Positions 11,901 to 25,148 of a stretch of 64,000 nt of DNA are shown here, in pieces; the first letter of the stretch is position 1; every line of letters starts with the position of its first letter. The DNA is from Drosophila persimilis (Eukaryota; Arthropoda; Insecta; Diptera; Drosophilidae). The DNA is taken from assembly GCF_003286085.1 (NCBI RefSeq), contig NW_020825345.1, positions 372,001-436,000 on the forward strand, given 5' to 3'. Position numbers and translations under genes: made by a program. The notes beneath the pieces are model-generated. The model had not been told where the DNA came from and searched no databases. It was given only the letters and a program-made list of their open reading frames with translations.

Positions 11901-14900
11901 TTTTCTGAAGGGCTCAATTTATATGCTGTTTGAAATATTCATATTGGCTAGAATTGTAACATAATTCATAAAAATAAATTCTTTAAAGGAACACATAAAT
12001 GTGTACCATTATTTCCTATACAGACATACATACGAGTATACTCCAAATCACTTTAACCGCTGGTAATCGGCGAATAATCTTCAAAATTTGCATGTACTGC
12101 GCTCAAAAGAAGGTATTTGAGATCCTTATCGTGCGCATTATTCACGTCACGTCTGAAGTATTCAAGGTATAGTAGAAACTGCCCATCAATTTCACGTCTT
12201 GGCATCGCCCGAGCGAGCCCGAGCGGGCCCGCATCGAGTGCGCCCACAAGGCACAAACGCGCGTTCCTCCTCATACTCGTCCATACCATACTCGTGCATA
12301 CTCGTACACACTCGCATTTCCCTGGACCCCGGACCCCGGCTCCGCTGTTAGTGGCGTTTTACGATGTTAGATTGCGCCGAATCCTGCTACTAAATTTTGT
12401 CTGGCGAATATTCAGGGGCGATGACGGGTTATTGTGGGTGTTATGACAGACTGGTTTGTCCTCGTCGATTGTCCTGGACTGGACCACAGATCTGAGCAAT
12501 TATAGGTTGCAGCTTTTATATGTCGCAGCGCAACGCAGCGCAACGCGGGCAGGCTTCAAGTGTGCCCCATCAAAGGCTCGGCTCGGCTCTGCTCTGCTCT
12601 GCTCTGCTCTGCTCTGTTCGTTCGTAGAAGCTCATTTATAAGCGGCTGGCTGCAAACTCTTGCAAGATTGCACATGACCGCCCCAAGGCAGGCTCCATTA
12701 AGAGATGAGGCAGAAATACCGGCGTCGAGTCTGGCACGGGCTAGTGTTCATAATTTTCTGTACACGACCGCAGAAAAGGGCTGCTGCAACGGCAGTCATT
12801 GACGAGCGGAGATCGGCAAATATGTTAGGAATTTTTTGGTTGCTTTCCAATGGCGGGGGCCATTGTACTCCAACCTGGAGATTGGTTCACTTGAGATTCA
12901 TCGATTCTTTGCAGTAAAACGTCCAATGGTCGCGGCTAAAAAGATTAGATTTCAGATCATTAGCTTTTGTCATATGATAGATACAAGATCTATGTATGTT
13001 AGTCAACCATAACGCTGCCTGGGCTGGGGTAGAATGTTTTCAGAGTAGAAACATCGACAATAACGACACAGGTCAGCCTTTCCTTAGGCGTGGAAGAAGC
13101 AGGGGCCGATCGGAGGCGATGCCGGTTCTAAAGCTTGAGCACTGGAGCGATTGCAGATTTCGCCGCGAAGGTTAATATAAAGCAAAAACAAAACAGGGAG
13201 AGCAACCCGTGTCAAAACTGTAAGAATAAAATATTCCCCAAGTTCTTTGGCGATTTTCGTACACCCTTGCGTGTTGTACCTTTAAGTAGTGGACCGTGAA
13301 TATCTAAAAAACGAACAGAAACTATACAAATTCGCCTACTTATTGGGTAATGAACATAGAAGAGTGCCTACACAAGTACAGAGCGTACTCAATATAAATA
13401 CTCAAAATACTCCTTGACCATTGAATGGAACATCGTTAAGGGTACACAAAATGTGGCTATATGGTCCTATACCCAGTGGAACAGAGGTAACATGAACTCA
13501 GCGCAAAAGTTATGAGCACAAAATGCAAAGTCAAGCAAGCAAAATCCTATAATTAAACAATTATAGCAACTCCCACTTTTGCTTGTGGTCATTGGCTGGA
13601 TCTCTCTGGACCCTTGCGCTATGTGAGCTACTCCTCCTTTCTGCAATCTGGACGGATTTCGCCAAGTGTAGCACGATTCTGGCAGAGGCTGGTAGGCTGG
13701 TAGAGGCCGGTAGGCTGGTAGGCTGGTAGGCTGCCAAGAAGCCACGAAGAAGAAGGAGCGGTGGCAGCCGCAAGTACGTCCTTCTGTGGGGAATGTTGCG
13801 CATGCTTAGCGTGTCTTGTACTACACCTTAAGCTCCACCTTCGTCTGGATGTCTGTATATCTTGAAGGGATAGCGAACCATAAAATCTTCCTATTCGATT
13901 TCTGCCATTGACATCTGCAGTTCGAGAAAGAAAGAAAAAAATACATTAGTAAATTGTTTGAAACATTAATAAGATAATAATTGCATTATGGTTGTAATGA
14001 TGGATCTTCTCAGGGTATAATCATTAATGAGTCCATAGAGATGACGTCAAATGGGCATCAAGCAATGCCACATCTGTACGTATGTATCTATACGGTCTAA
14101 GAGGCCGTATACGCATACTTCACAAGACACGAAGAAACTCGACATGCACGATAAATTATTTAAGCCAGTGGATCTTAGCCCCGAATCTGAATCGCCCAAG
14201 AGGAGCAGGTCTCCTGCAGAATGCAGTCAAATGCGTGGCCTTACTCGTTCATCTTGCCGACCGCCAGCATACAATTCCTCTCTGGCCGCCTCGAATACTC
14301 GAGAGTCCAAGTCGATAATTAACACACAAGCGCGGGGCGTGATGACCAACGAGCTACAGAACCAAACAAATTATTAAAAATGAATTAGTGGAAATATAAA
14401 TATATGATTTCAAAATCCCATATACAGGTCTCCTCGCATGAACCCAAATGCGCCCGTGAGGTCGCACTCGAGTGCGTCTGAAATGCTGGGACTGGGACTG
14501 TGACTGGGACGCACGTGCTTCTAGGCAGTCACCTACATAAATAACATAACTCTTGCCTCGAGACTCCGGACTCCCGATGATGGCCGCAAGGGCCTCCAAC
14601 TTTCAGTTCCAATGCAATTGCATTTAAACGTATTTTAAGGCTTATTTTCGTTTTTTGTATAAATATATGAAAGCCATTAAATACTAATCTATTCTCGATT
14701 GCTCTTCTGTTGTGGGGCAGCTAATGATGCGATAAGCATTTAGGCCATCGACAAACCCCAACGCAGGGCAATCTCTTAAGTACGACCTGCTGGAGATGAT
14801 TAATTAATAATGAATACATTCCTATTGAATGTATTGCTGCGGAAAATAACCTTTTTTCATTACTCATTATTATTTTGATTTTCATATTTATTCATTAAAT

Positions 14901-15200
14901 AAATCTACTGCTAAAAACGAAGAGCCGGAGTTAATTTATCCCTGCAGTTCCACAATTTTTAAATTTTGTTGATATCTCTTTTTTTACACACTTAATTTTG
15001 TGGGGAAATAATTTAAAAACAAAGCCGATCTGCATAAATTATCTCAGGATCATACATATAGAGATTGATGGGCGCACGGAAGACTAGCGTTAGGTATTCG
15101 TAAAAATTTTAATTTGTCCAGTTTTGAAGACAAATGAAGACAATGTTAACATTTGAAAAGAGTTAGGTAGGCCCCTTGCTCACCAACAAAAATTACAACA
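9000..15200. other. Gene-poor intergenic DNA
   Basis: No gene supported. Contents seen: GAGCAG-type trinucleotide-rich sequence at about 10922-10955; a TCTGC pentamer array at about 12588-12620; GGCTGGTA-type repeats at about 13685-13735; scattered ACATATGTATGTA tracts (for example 11760-11795). Open frames here are short and lack domain features or convincing splice context. Confidence 0.5.
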
Positions 15201-15204
15201 ATCG

Positions 15205-15680
15205 AACATACGGCTTTAAAGATATAAGTGGTTTTTGTGGTTGAGGTACAAAATTGCAAGACTCTGCGAATCGGGTAGGACTATCTGTATAACATTTATT
15301 ATGCATATGAACGAAATTTTCAGTGATTTTCCAAGCTAAAAATTACAAATATAGAGATCCTTCCTGTTTTTTATTATAAACTCACGGAGGCATTTGACGT
15401 ACGTTACCAAGTTACAGGGTAATAAGAGTTACCAAATATACCGTTAGCTGAGACTGGTAACATTCTGTAGTGTTTTTTTTTAGATAGTTCAATATGTTAG
15501 AAAGACTTGGAGGAACATTTTTTATCAAGAATCATCTTTCCTTCCGAAGATAATAGAAAAGAAAAAAACAGATTATAAAAATACCAACAAATTCCGAAAA
15601 GATAACTTTTGCCTGTTTCAATGGGTTTTCAGATCAAAGTTAATGAAATTCTGTATATATAAACTTTCAATCAATTTATC
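15205..15680 (+). repeat. Dispersed repeat family A, copy 1
   Basis: Aligns by eye with 24105-24570 in the same orientation. Shared blocks in order include 'acggctttaaaga', 'tttgtataacatttatt', 'attttccaag', 'accgttagc(t/c)gagactgg', 'agttcaatatgt(t/c)agaaagact', 'atcaagaat' and a 'gttttcaga/catca..gttaatgaaat' end. Divergence looks high (many substitutions and indels). No coding capacity is seen on either strand. Confidence 0.6.
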
Positions 15681-15689
15681 AGGACAAAA

Positions 15690-17700
15690 TCCAATATACA
15701 TATATGTACATCTCCATATTTTTTAATCTACCATTACTACGAGTATTTATCAATAGAGGAAAATTTTTGATAGTTTGGTTCTGTTGGAATATCTTCAGTA
15801 ACAAAGAAGATTTTTGAATCTAAACTTTATTTAATTTTTCATTAAAACTTTATTTAAACAGTGATCAGAAATGGTTCTTTATTATGAGATAATTTACTTT
15901 TCTATGGACAGAAAATATAATACAATTAGATCGCTTATACATATAGGCAAAACTTAAATTAAACGAAAATATTTTAATTATTGAAAATTATTTGGCTGGG
16001 GGTTTTTTTTAGTGCATTGCTTTTCAAGCTATAATGAAAGTAATGTCAGTTTTCATGCTTATCCTTACCTTTAAATGTTGCCGACAGAGAGGTATATGTA
16101 TGTATATGTATACTCCTCCCCTCCCCGTGAATGTACTGTGTGTGTATGGGTGAAATTGTAAATCCGTAGAAAGAGAAAACCCAGAGCGACCAAAGAGAAC
16201 GAAGAGAAATAGAGCGAGAGAGATGGACGGCGAGAGCAGAGCGAGATGGAGGATAAGAATAGGGGTTGAGTCAATGATGATTTGTACATACCGCCTCTAA
16301 CGTTCCCGGGCGGGCCAGCCTCGTGAAAATTCTGCCAGCATCCCCAAAAGCGATATGTATTCGGGCGGTCTATTGGGGCTTGTGCTGTTGACACAGCAGC
16401 GTTTTCAGGGGGTTGGGGGGTAGTACTGTAACTGTGCTTTTTCTTTGTTAGCATCACCCCCAGGTTCGGTCCTAACACATGCAGGATCTTAAATATATGT
16501 ATATGTCGGTACAAACATCCTCAGGCCATGGGCATCAGAAATTCGGGGATGGGATAATACATTCGTACATTACTATCGATATAAACGGGAGTTGTACATT
16601 ATGTTATGTGTGGGTGCATAGGTACATGGGCATATATTTGGTATGTGTAATTATGCACTTTTCTGTACATGGAAGGCGGCCAGGCCAGGCCAGGGCAGGG
16701 CCGGGCAGGCCACATGACACATTTGGCTGTCTCCAGGCTCGGGTTTCGCCAGGGCCTTCGCCTCGAACGAGAGTAAAGTTGTGTATTTCCTCGGGAGATA
16801 TTGGCCCCCGTGGAAGATTGTGTCCTCCGTATCCGAAACAGAATCTCAAAAGTACGCATGTACACGCGTCCAGGGAGTCGCCAACTCCCCAACAACACCC
16901 CCATCCCCACCGACACTGCATGCTGTGCTGTGCGTACGAGTATGTATGTATTTATGTATAGATGGATGTATGTATGTACAGGCACAGGTACGGTACTCGT
17001 ACTCGTACTCGTGCCATGTACACGGATGTATGTATGTACTGTACTGTTCTGTACCGTACTGTACTGTAGAGTAGAGCTGCATGTTTGAAAAGCTGCGCGC
17101 TATCTTGGGTATATTTGGACACAGCGGACGCGGACGGCATGGTATGTGACCAACAGAAGCTGCATGCATACACATACACCCCCGGGTAGTACATAGCCAA
17201 AGGCTGGGTCTTGGGTACCGTCCCAACTCAACTCCCGAATGTAAGCTTGGCAAATCCTTTGGCCGAAAACCACAAAGGAGATACGGAAGTTGTTTCAGAC
17301 TACGAGGACACGAGACGACGCCAACAGCGCTCCAGTCGCATTGGAACCTCTTTGTAAAAGTGTAGGAAATCTGAACGGAAATTTACTAGGCGGATGTCAA
17401 GTCCGACATCGACATCGACTCCGAGTCCGAGTCCGAATTCAGCCATCCTTCCTTCACTTCACCTCCTGCCGACTCAGCCAAAATAAACGTGTTTTGAAAG
17501 TTCCGGCGGTAACGCGTGATTTACAACACGAGTATCAGCATCTCCTCCTCTGTCCTGTGCTCCTCGTCCAACGAACGATTAACATAAATTTGCAATTTTG
17601 GCCAAAATACAAAGCTGTCATCATTCTGGATTTTACAAACAACTTCCGACGGAAGGTGCACAGACCCGTCGACCAAGTGCCAATTGAAAAATTGCTTTAA
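15690..17700. other. Intergenic, simple-sequence rich
   Basis: 15.7-16.0 kb is AT-rich. 16.1-17.1 kb is rich in TATGTA, GGCCAGGCC-type and CTGTAC-type simple repeats that keep several frames open on both strands by chance. No domain features seen. Confidence 0.4.
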
Positions 17701-17733
17701 CAAACTTTTCGTTTATTTCCGTAGGAGTTGGAT

Positions 17734-17910
17734 ATGTCCTTTCTGGCTACCTTGGATGCCAGTGCCTGGCAGGTATTTATCTTAACTTTACTCTTGATAT
17801 TTATTTTTGTTATACTCGTAATTTGTATTACCATAATCCAATCGGCATCCGGTTGTCCTGACTTTACGCATTACGAAGTGACACATGCGAATATACGAAT
17901 ACGAATATGA
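17734..17910 (+). CDS. Candidate 58-residue single-pass membrane microprotein
   Basis: A short ATG frame of 58 residues. The first 12 residues are polar/neutral (MSFLATLDASAW). They are followed by an uninterrupted hydrophobic helix of about 25 residues (QVFILTLLLIFIFVILVICITII) and then a polar tail (QSASGCPDFTHYEV...). A strong acceptor-like sequence (tttcgtttatttccgtag) ends 10 bp before the ATG, so a spliced non-coding leader is plausible. The organisation resembles Drosophila smORF-encoded membrane peptides in general. I do not recognise a specific family. AT-rich DNA can give hydrophobic frames by chance, so this stays tentative. It lies about 13 kb from the nearest upstream protein gene. 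Confidence 0.3.
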   Translation: MSFLATLDASAWQVFILTLLLIFIFVILVICITIIQSASGCPDFTHYEVTHANIRIRI

Positions 17911-20900
17911 GATGTTCCATATGTTTTTAATCGAAATAGGTCATTTAAGGTAATGATCATAAAACTATAAGGTCCAAATCTGTGGATTTGGTTGCCAGAA
18001 AATATAGAAAACTGGCACTATCAAATGCCCTACGTTGGCAACGAAAACATAATTATCTGTCAATTTGAATTGTGATAACTCTTTAATGAACAGAACGATA
18101 TAGACTTCAATTTAATTCATAGAATTAATTTTATTGTCTAACATTCATAGAATTGTTTGTTTTAAAGTTTTCGAAATCGAATATAATATGATATGCCCTC
18201 TTCTTGACTCCGCATTTTAGTCCTTGTATAATTATGATTATCATTTTGGCGCACCGCATGGAAACAAAAATAGTTTAAAGTAAAAAACCAGAAAATTCGA
18301 AATACAAATGCCAACAGCTCAACCGTCTTTGATCAAAGATATCAAAAGATAAGACCACACATACCCGAAAAAACCTGCTCGCATAAAGTATACAGCTCGA
18401 ACTCTCTTTAAAGTTCAACATTGTTCATTAAAAGCCATTCATATACTGTATGTTATTTCCAATAAGCGACTTTTGAACGTTTATTCAATCTTTGCCGCAT
18501 AGTTGGCTAAAACTCTTTTTTCCCCACAAATGGGGTGAATTTGTTCATTTCCCTGACTGGTAAGCTGAAATAATATAATTATCTAAAAAAAACTCAGTAA
18601 TACAGACTTCGAGAAATCAAATCATTCATGGTTTGTTTCTTCTGGAAAGCACACAACTTCTGGACCAATATTTTGATGTTGAAAAGTTGCAATGAAACGC
18701 ATAAGGGCTGTTTCCCCAAGTTCGGGTCAAGACTTTCAGTTAAATCCAATTTATTTTCTCATGTTCGCTATATGTTTTGATAATCACTAGTTCATATACT
18801 TACTAGTAAGCACATACATAGTTTACCAACAACTCCTAAGAAGGCATTTCGAGAGGACTTGATCGATAAAGTGTGGCGATATATAGAACTTAGACGACTT
18901 TCTTTACTGAAGAAACTGAGGTGGAAAAATTGGTGGATTTTGATGCTATGCTCCTTCAGATCCAGACAGTTGAAGAGGCGAACCAAGAAAGATCAAGAAT
19001 GTATAAGTTTCATGGTTTCGTAGTCGCTTCGTTCCCCTTATTTTGTGCGAAAATTGGGTACATTGGGTAGAAAGAGTCACATCAGTAGTGCACGTGAGGG
19101 GGAGAGTGTGTTTAACCGGACAGCGGTCGGCGGTCGTTTATTCCTGGATCCAGTTTGGTCTCGTATTTACACTCCGACTTATCCTCTGTCACCGGCAGTT
19201 CCCAGTTGTTGTTGTTGCTGCTGGCGGTGGCGGTTGGTTGTTGAACGGTGGCGGTGGCGGTCTGTTTGCGCAGACCTGTCGACCAAATGAACCGAATAAT
19301 ACATCAAACGTTCTTTAATGGGGGTGACAAATCCTCGACAGTTGGCGATACTGATTACTTTATGAGTACTATGGGCCCAGTGAAGATGGACGGGTGGCGT
19401 GAGTGTAGTGTCGTTGAATATTCGTCGTCGGTTTTCTCAAAAATTAATCAAGGACCGTGAAATAACCACCAATCATGCAAAAATATGATATTCCTCTTGT
19501 ACTCTATTATAGGTCCGCATACATTTGTATATGCAAAAGTTACAGCCATGAATCATACACTTACTCGAGAACAACAGTCGATCTATGTAGCGCTTACCAT
19601 CTGTCTGTCCGTATGCTGATTTCGCCAACCTAAACCGATTAATTGGTCTTACTTCTATGTGCATGAAAACGTGACAATTGGGCTCAAATACCCCGTGGCC
19701 ACACTCAGATACTCGAATGTGACAAAACAAAGAAATTTCGTAAGGGCATACTAATGATTTAAATATACATATACGTACATATGTACACAGATATGGTAGC
19801 AGGGGGGCTCATATTTCTTAATGATGTATCTGCAATATGAACTTTTAAATACTTAAAGTATGGGTAGATTACAGTGGTACGAGAAAAGAAGACTATGAGC
19901 CGATCTAGGAGACATTAAACAAATTACTGTTCACTCCAAATTATGGTTGATTAGGATCTGAACTGCACCGATTATAACTTAGACTTTATTAGTCTGAAAA
20001 TTCGTCTGTATAAATATTATATCTAATTGTGGAACATATTCATCAATTTGAATGCCGAAATACTAGGAGTAGTTATTTGTACAATGTTTCAGAGGATATT
20101 CCACGGCTATTACGAATTACCTTCCTTCACATTACCAAACAAATTGATGTTCCGCTCTTTAGAGGCTTTTCTCACGCCTCTATCACATTATTATCAAAAA
20201 TTAAGGACGATATTCAAAATCTCTTGGCCCGAGCTAAATATGTGAAACATCAGAATTTGTATAATCTAGCGGAAGTAATGGCATTACCAGCACACAGACG
20301 TTGCCCGACGAGACGCTCTATTATACTCTAAGGCCAATTATATGCATAAAGGGATTCTCGAGATAATTATGAAATGACGTACTTTGGCGGCCACGGACAC
20401 AGCCACGGCCACGTCCACGGCCTCCTTATCCACGTTATCCAATGTTCTGGGTAGGCTAATAATTCGATATGTTAATGCTGAGCCCGTTTTGTGGGTAGAC
20501 AATCGGCTTCAGGTTGCACAGAATCGCAGGAGAGCAGTGCCAGAACAGAACCATAGCCATAGCCAAACTCCGAAAAAGCGACCCTAAAGCGCAAAATAAT
20601 GGCACGTGACCATACTTATGCCATTTAACACATGAGGTATTACTACAAGGCATCAGTCCGCTTGGACCGTTCGGCGCTATCCAGGGTACTGGTACTCTCC
20701 AAAACGCACCCTCTCCTGGAATTATGAATGTACCGGGATAATCTTTCCGCCGCCGCGCCGCTCCGCACCGCCCGCACGAGGACTTTCCTTAGTGGGAAAT
20801 TGGACTGAAGAGACTATTGAATACTTCAAGCAGCTAAAAAGTGAAAAGCCAAGTAGTGCGAGTGGCAACGAGCGCCGTTGCGGCGACACGCATATGTTTT

Positions 20901-23900
20901 TTCTGGGGCCGTGCGGCGGTGTTTGTTTCTTTGTAGGAAACACACACCTGAGTGGTCCATAATGAAAATCAACAACCGCCCCCATTATCAACAGCATGGA
21001 GACTGAAGTACCAGAGGGCTGGTCCAGATATTATACGAGTACCCCAAACAACACACTACATAGAAGGCGGATACATTACGATGGTCGGACACGTGCCCTG
21101 AATGCCGTCATTTTAATTAAATTTATAAAAACACAGAGCCACGATTCGCGAGTGTCTTTTTGTCAGCCTAATTTGATAACATATTTGCTATATACTCGTA
21201 CTTTATACGGAGAGCATACTCGTAGTAGCAAAAGGCATTAGCTTTTGTTTTTTCAGTGCAATACGATACGTTCGATGCTGCGAAATTGAATTTCGTGGCT
21301 ATTTTGTGTCAATATATACATATATTTCCAGTGCGTTTGAGTTCCAGTTTCATTAAAAGTTGAATTCCCGGTTTTCTGAGTTTGGACTCAGACTGTTTAG
21401 ACTGTAAATCTACATACAAATAGAGCAGATTATATTGGTGCACGATAATTCCTTATTGATTTTGATTAAATAAAAGTTATGTGATTTAATCGGACATAGG
21501 CACGTACCTGTATACCTATGTATATGTGGGCATGATTCATAAAGTAATATTTGCCTTCTTTCAATACTTTTGCACATATTTGTATACATAAACATATGTA
21601 CCTGCATGACAGCAACGGCGTCCTCGCAGCACTGTACTTATCACGTGATTTATATTAATGGCGGCATATCATGTTTCACGCGTGCTCGGTGCTGGTTTTG
21701 ACTGCAAAGCAAATTTGTCAGTGGGGGTCGGCACGCGCTGCATTTCGGGATAAAGTTATCAACGACAGGTCGGCATAAGCAATTGCAAGACTGTGCAGAC
21801 ATACAGATACAGATACAGATACAGATGTGAATATGGACAGGCTTGGCACCTAGCCAAGCCTTTTTCCATAAATATAGCATGATCGAGGAGATCAAGTTCT
21901 TTGTAATGAACATATAAGCGAAACGACTTTATTAATCATTATCAATAAATCTGAGACCGTTGTATCTAAAGGATAGGCTACTATTGAACTTATTTGAATG
22001 CCAAGAATCTCCAACAATATACTATTCGATTTGATACTGGTTGAAGGGGTTATATTGAATAGAAAAATGGGGGTATAGAACATCTAGAATCACGAAAGCA
22101 TATGTATACACAATATACACAAAAAACATGAAGAAAAACAACCGTAAAATGTACCGTCGGTTGTACGTTCTCTTTTGTCAGTGGTTCGGGCTCTCTTCTG
22201 CGCAATGACATCCATCGAAATCGAACCCACAGGCACTGGCCAAATTATGTTAATTGTATGGGATTTCGCTACTGTTGCTGGACACCACAGTCGGGTCGGG
22301 TCGGGTCGGGTCGGCCATTAGTGAACATGCTTAATTATTGTTTTTGTTTTTATTTGCTAAGGTTCTCCGAACATGCTGAAATATTTCAAATCAACAAGTC
22401 TTTGTATCAAACAAGATTCTGCCGATATCATACGATTGCAAACAATAAGATAAATTGTTTAAGTATATTATGTATTTACCTAGCGGTCTTTGGCAAGTGC
22501 CAGTTAACCAGTTATTGTTTAACCAGTTAGTTTGTGACACTGGGTCTTTAGCTCCATTCGTCGCTGACGCGTGTAAGCGCCCCTCAAGAAAACATAAAAG
22601 TGAGTAAAAAATAAGGCAAAATGGGAATATCTAATTATGGCTTGGGGCAAATATCCAACTACATACACGGGTATTCTCACGCGCAGACGTACAGAGTTTT
22701 GGCCTGTTCCAGCGACTCCGACTCCGACTCCAACTCCTACTACGAAGAAACGAAACGGTTACCGTTCAGCACCATTTCAGTCTCTACGCACTTTTTTGAG
22801 CCCATCTTGATTCAGAAACGCATCCGCGGGCCCTTGCTTATCTTTGCAACTAAGATTGCATTACAATATACACACATCCGTGGTAGAAGCACTGTTCATG
22901 TACCTATGTATATCCGTTGTGTTCATATACTCGAACTAACATCGTACAAATGGGATGCGAGTCTCAGATTGATCTCAAACCAACCATAAAGCCATCGGAA
23001 TGGCCGTTTCATCAGTTCGTTTCGTCCTAAATTACAAATATAAACCAACAATTATAATTATTTGCCATTCGGATCTTATAATGCACTATTAAACCGCACA
23101 TATGTACTAGTTTAATCATTGCCGCTTTTCGAAACAAGCGGTTCTGGTGTTCTGCGGCTCTGGGGTTCTGGAGTTCTGGAGTTGTGGTGTTCTTTGTGCC
23201 AGTAAATCCATTGACGCATCGTCACGCACAAAGAGTCGTGAAATGGTCGGTCAGCGGCAGTTCATTAGGTAATAAAACATGAATACTGAATTGCGTGAGG
23301 CGCCCTTTTTAGCTTATAAAAAAGGATCCTACGTATGTGAGAAAATTATCAGTGCGTTGGAGTCGAACGAAATTGCCACTATTAAATCGAGCGAATCGTA
23401 ACTACAGCCGACTGGCATCAGCGGTGCAGACACATGTCCAATTTGCAATAAATAACAGCAGACGGTTTGCGGTTCTGATTCCAAGATTCCGAAAATTAAA
23501 AGCAAACATCCAAATACTCGTGCGAGATGTAAGCATTTCGATGGGTGCGTGGAAGGGGTTCTTAAGGGATATAAATTGGACTATAAAATCATTAAAACGC
23601 TTAATAATAGTTAGCTGTTCTTAAATATTTACGCTTTCAAATGGTATAATTATGTTGCAATAACGTACAGAACACCAAAAACTGTTCATACTTGTTCTCT
23701 TTATACAGTGGTCTTTATTTTATGTTTCACGTCAAAGTCAAATAGAACTACAGCCAGAATGTGTATGCGTGATGGATAAGTATGAGTATAGCAATCGCAC
23801 ATTTTTAGGATGAAAATCAAACTATCTTTTTTCAGTTTCGTATCTAACTTTTGAAACTTAACTATGGGTACTATAAGTATAACATACAACTAGCATCGGT

Positions 23901-24100
23901 TACGATCGGTTGACGATTTTAGGCTGTATGTAAGCCACTTAAATGAGTGCTTTACCAACTTGTTATCTTATGTGTTTCATCATATATGTACCCACGTATA
24001 AACGATTTAAATTAGCTAAACGTTGCCCCGGACTCTAGTTTTTCTTTCTGCCTCTAAATATGCATAGATACAGATATGGGCATTTCTATCCTGGAAACAA
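17911..24100. other. Gene-poor intergenic DNA
   Basis: No gene supported. Visible structures: a GGTCG pentamer run at about 22290-22315; GCCACG-rich sequence at about 20395-20430; CAGATA repeats at 21800-21826; a 9-bp perfect stem-loop at 21839-21861; an unassigned coding-like frame at 20029-20331 without an ATG. The remainder is AT-rich and featureless to the eye. Confidence 0.45.
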
Positions 24101-24104
24101 ATCG

Positions 24105-24570
24105 ATTTTACGGCTTTAAAGAAATAAACAAAAATTTTACCTAACATTACGCCGAAAAACCGAAAAACAGAAGTGGTTTTTAAGGCTTGGGCAAAAAATT
24201 TCATAGCTCTGCAAATTGGGTAAGACCATTTGTATAACATTTATTGTGCGTATGAATGAAATATTCAGTTCTAATTTTCCAAGTTATTGAATATAAAAAT
24301 CGTTCATGTTTTTTTTAAACAAATCCGCTTATTTTTACCATAGTATTCCGGGGTAATAAAAGTTAAAAAATCTACCGTTAGCCGAGACTGGGAAAATGTT
24401 CTTGTTTTTTTAAGATATGTAGTTCAATATGTCAGAAAGACTCTGACGAAAATGTTGTATCAAGAATTAACTGCTTCTGACCTTTGTTCTATTCTTAAAG
24501 GTTTTCACATCAATGTTAATGAAATCATATGCCAATTGGTTAAAGTAGGTACCTTTCAATAAATTTAGAA
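24105..24570 (+). repeat. Dispersed repeat family A, copy 2
   Basis: Second diverged copy of the element described at 15205-15680, same orientation. It ends about 230 bp before the left LTR of the BEL element, so the retrotransposon landed beside, not inside, it. Confidence 0.6.
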
Positions 24571-24804
24571 AATAATAACAGGTGAAAAGTATATCGAAAT
24601 CTGGTTTTATTGCCCTTTAATGGTTCTTGGCATGGTGGACATTTTGGCGGAAATGACCATGTTTACATTTCACAGATCCTGGAAACTCCAACTAATTTTG
24701 AATCTCAAATTTGCACAGTAAATAAAGGGTAAAATGGTTAATTATTCGATAAATGCGTACATGAGTCGGAAGTTCTTAATGCACTTATAGAAGATAAATA
24801 AGTT

Positions 24805-25120
24805 TGAAAAATTAGAAGAGTTTTTCTAATCAGTTACCGAAAACTTTGGGTGGCTGTAATTTAAATTATTTATTTGGCGGGGCGAAAAACTTGATACGCT
24901 CGATCTATTTCAAGGTTGGCGAACAACTAACGTTTCTTCACAATTCAATCTCTTACTCTAGCTATCCTACGGTGGCAAAGCGGGGCGAATTCGCCAAGAG
25001 CGAGAGAGCGAGCTTTTATTGCGCTCCCGCTTTGCCCTAGCCTAACTTACACTAGACTTCATAATTCATAATTCCATCTATAACTAATAATTGTGGCCAT
25101 GGATGGAAGGTCACGCAACA
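24805..25120 (-). repeat. 3' LTR of the BEL/Pao element
   Basis: 316 bp, beginning TGAAAAATTAG and ending CACGCAACA on the plus strand. I see no difference from the other LTR. Flanked outside by AAGTT. The inner side on the minus strand is preceded by CGGGGCCGG, a short purine-rich polypurine-tract candidate. Confidence 0.95.
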
Positions 25121-25148
25121 CCGGCCCCGTTGAACGCCTGCATCGGCT

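Noticed and set aside
14051-14377. 108-codon frame with a Ser/Pro/Arg-rich patch
   Set aside because: No homology recognised, low complexity and no splice or promoter context.
16071-17253. Several open frames of 95-160 codons on both strands
   Set aside because: They coincide with TATGTA, GGCCAGG and CTGTAC simple repeats, overlap each other on both strands and show no domain, start or splice context.
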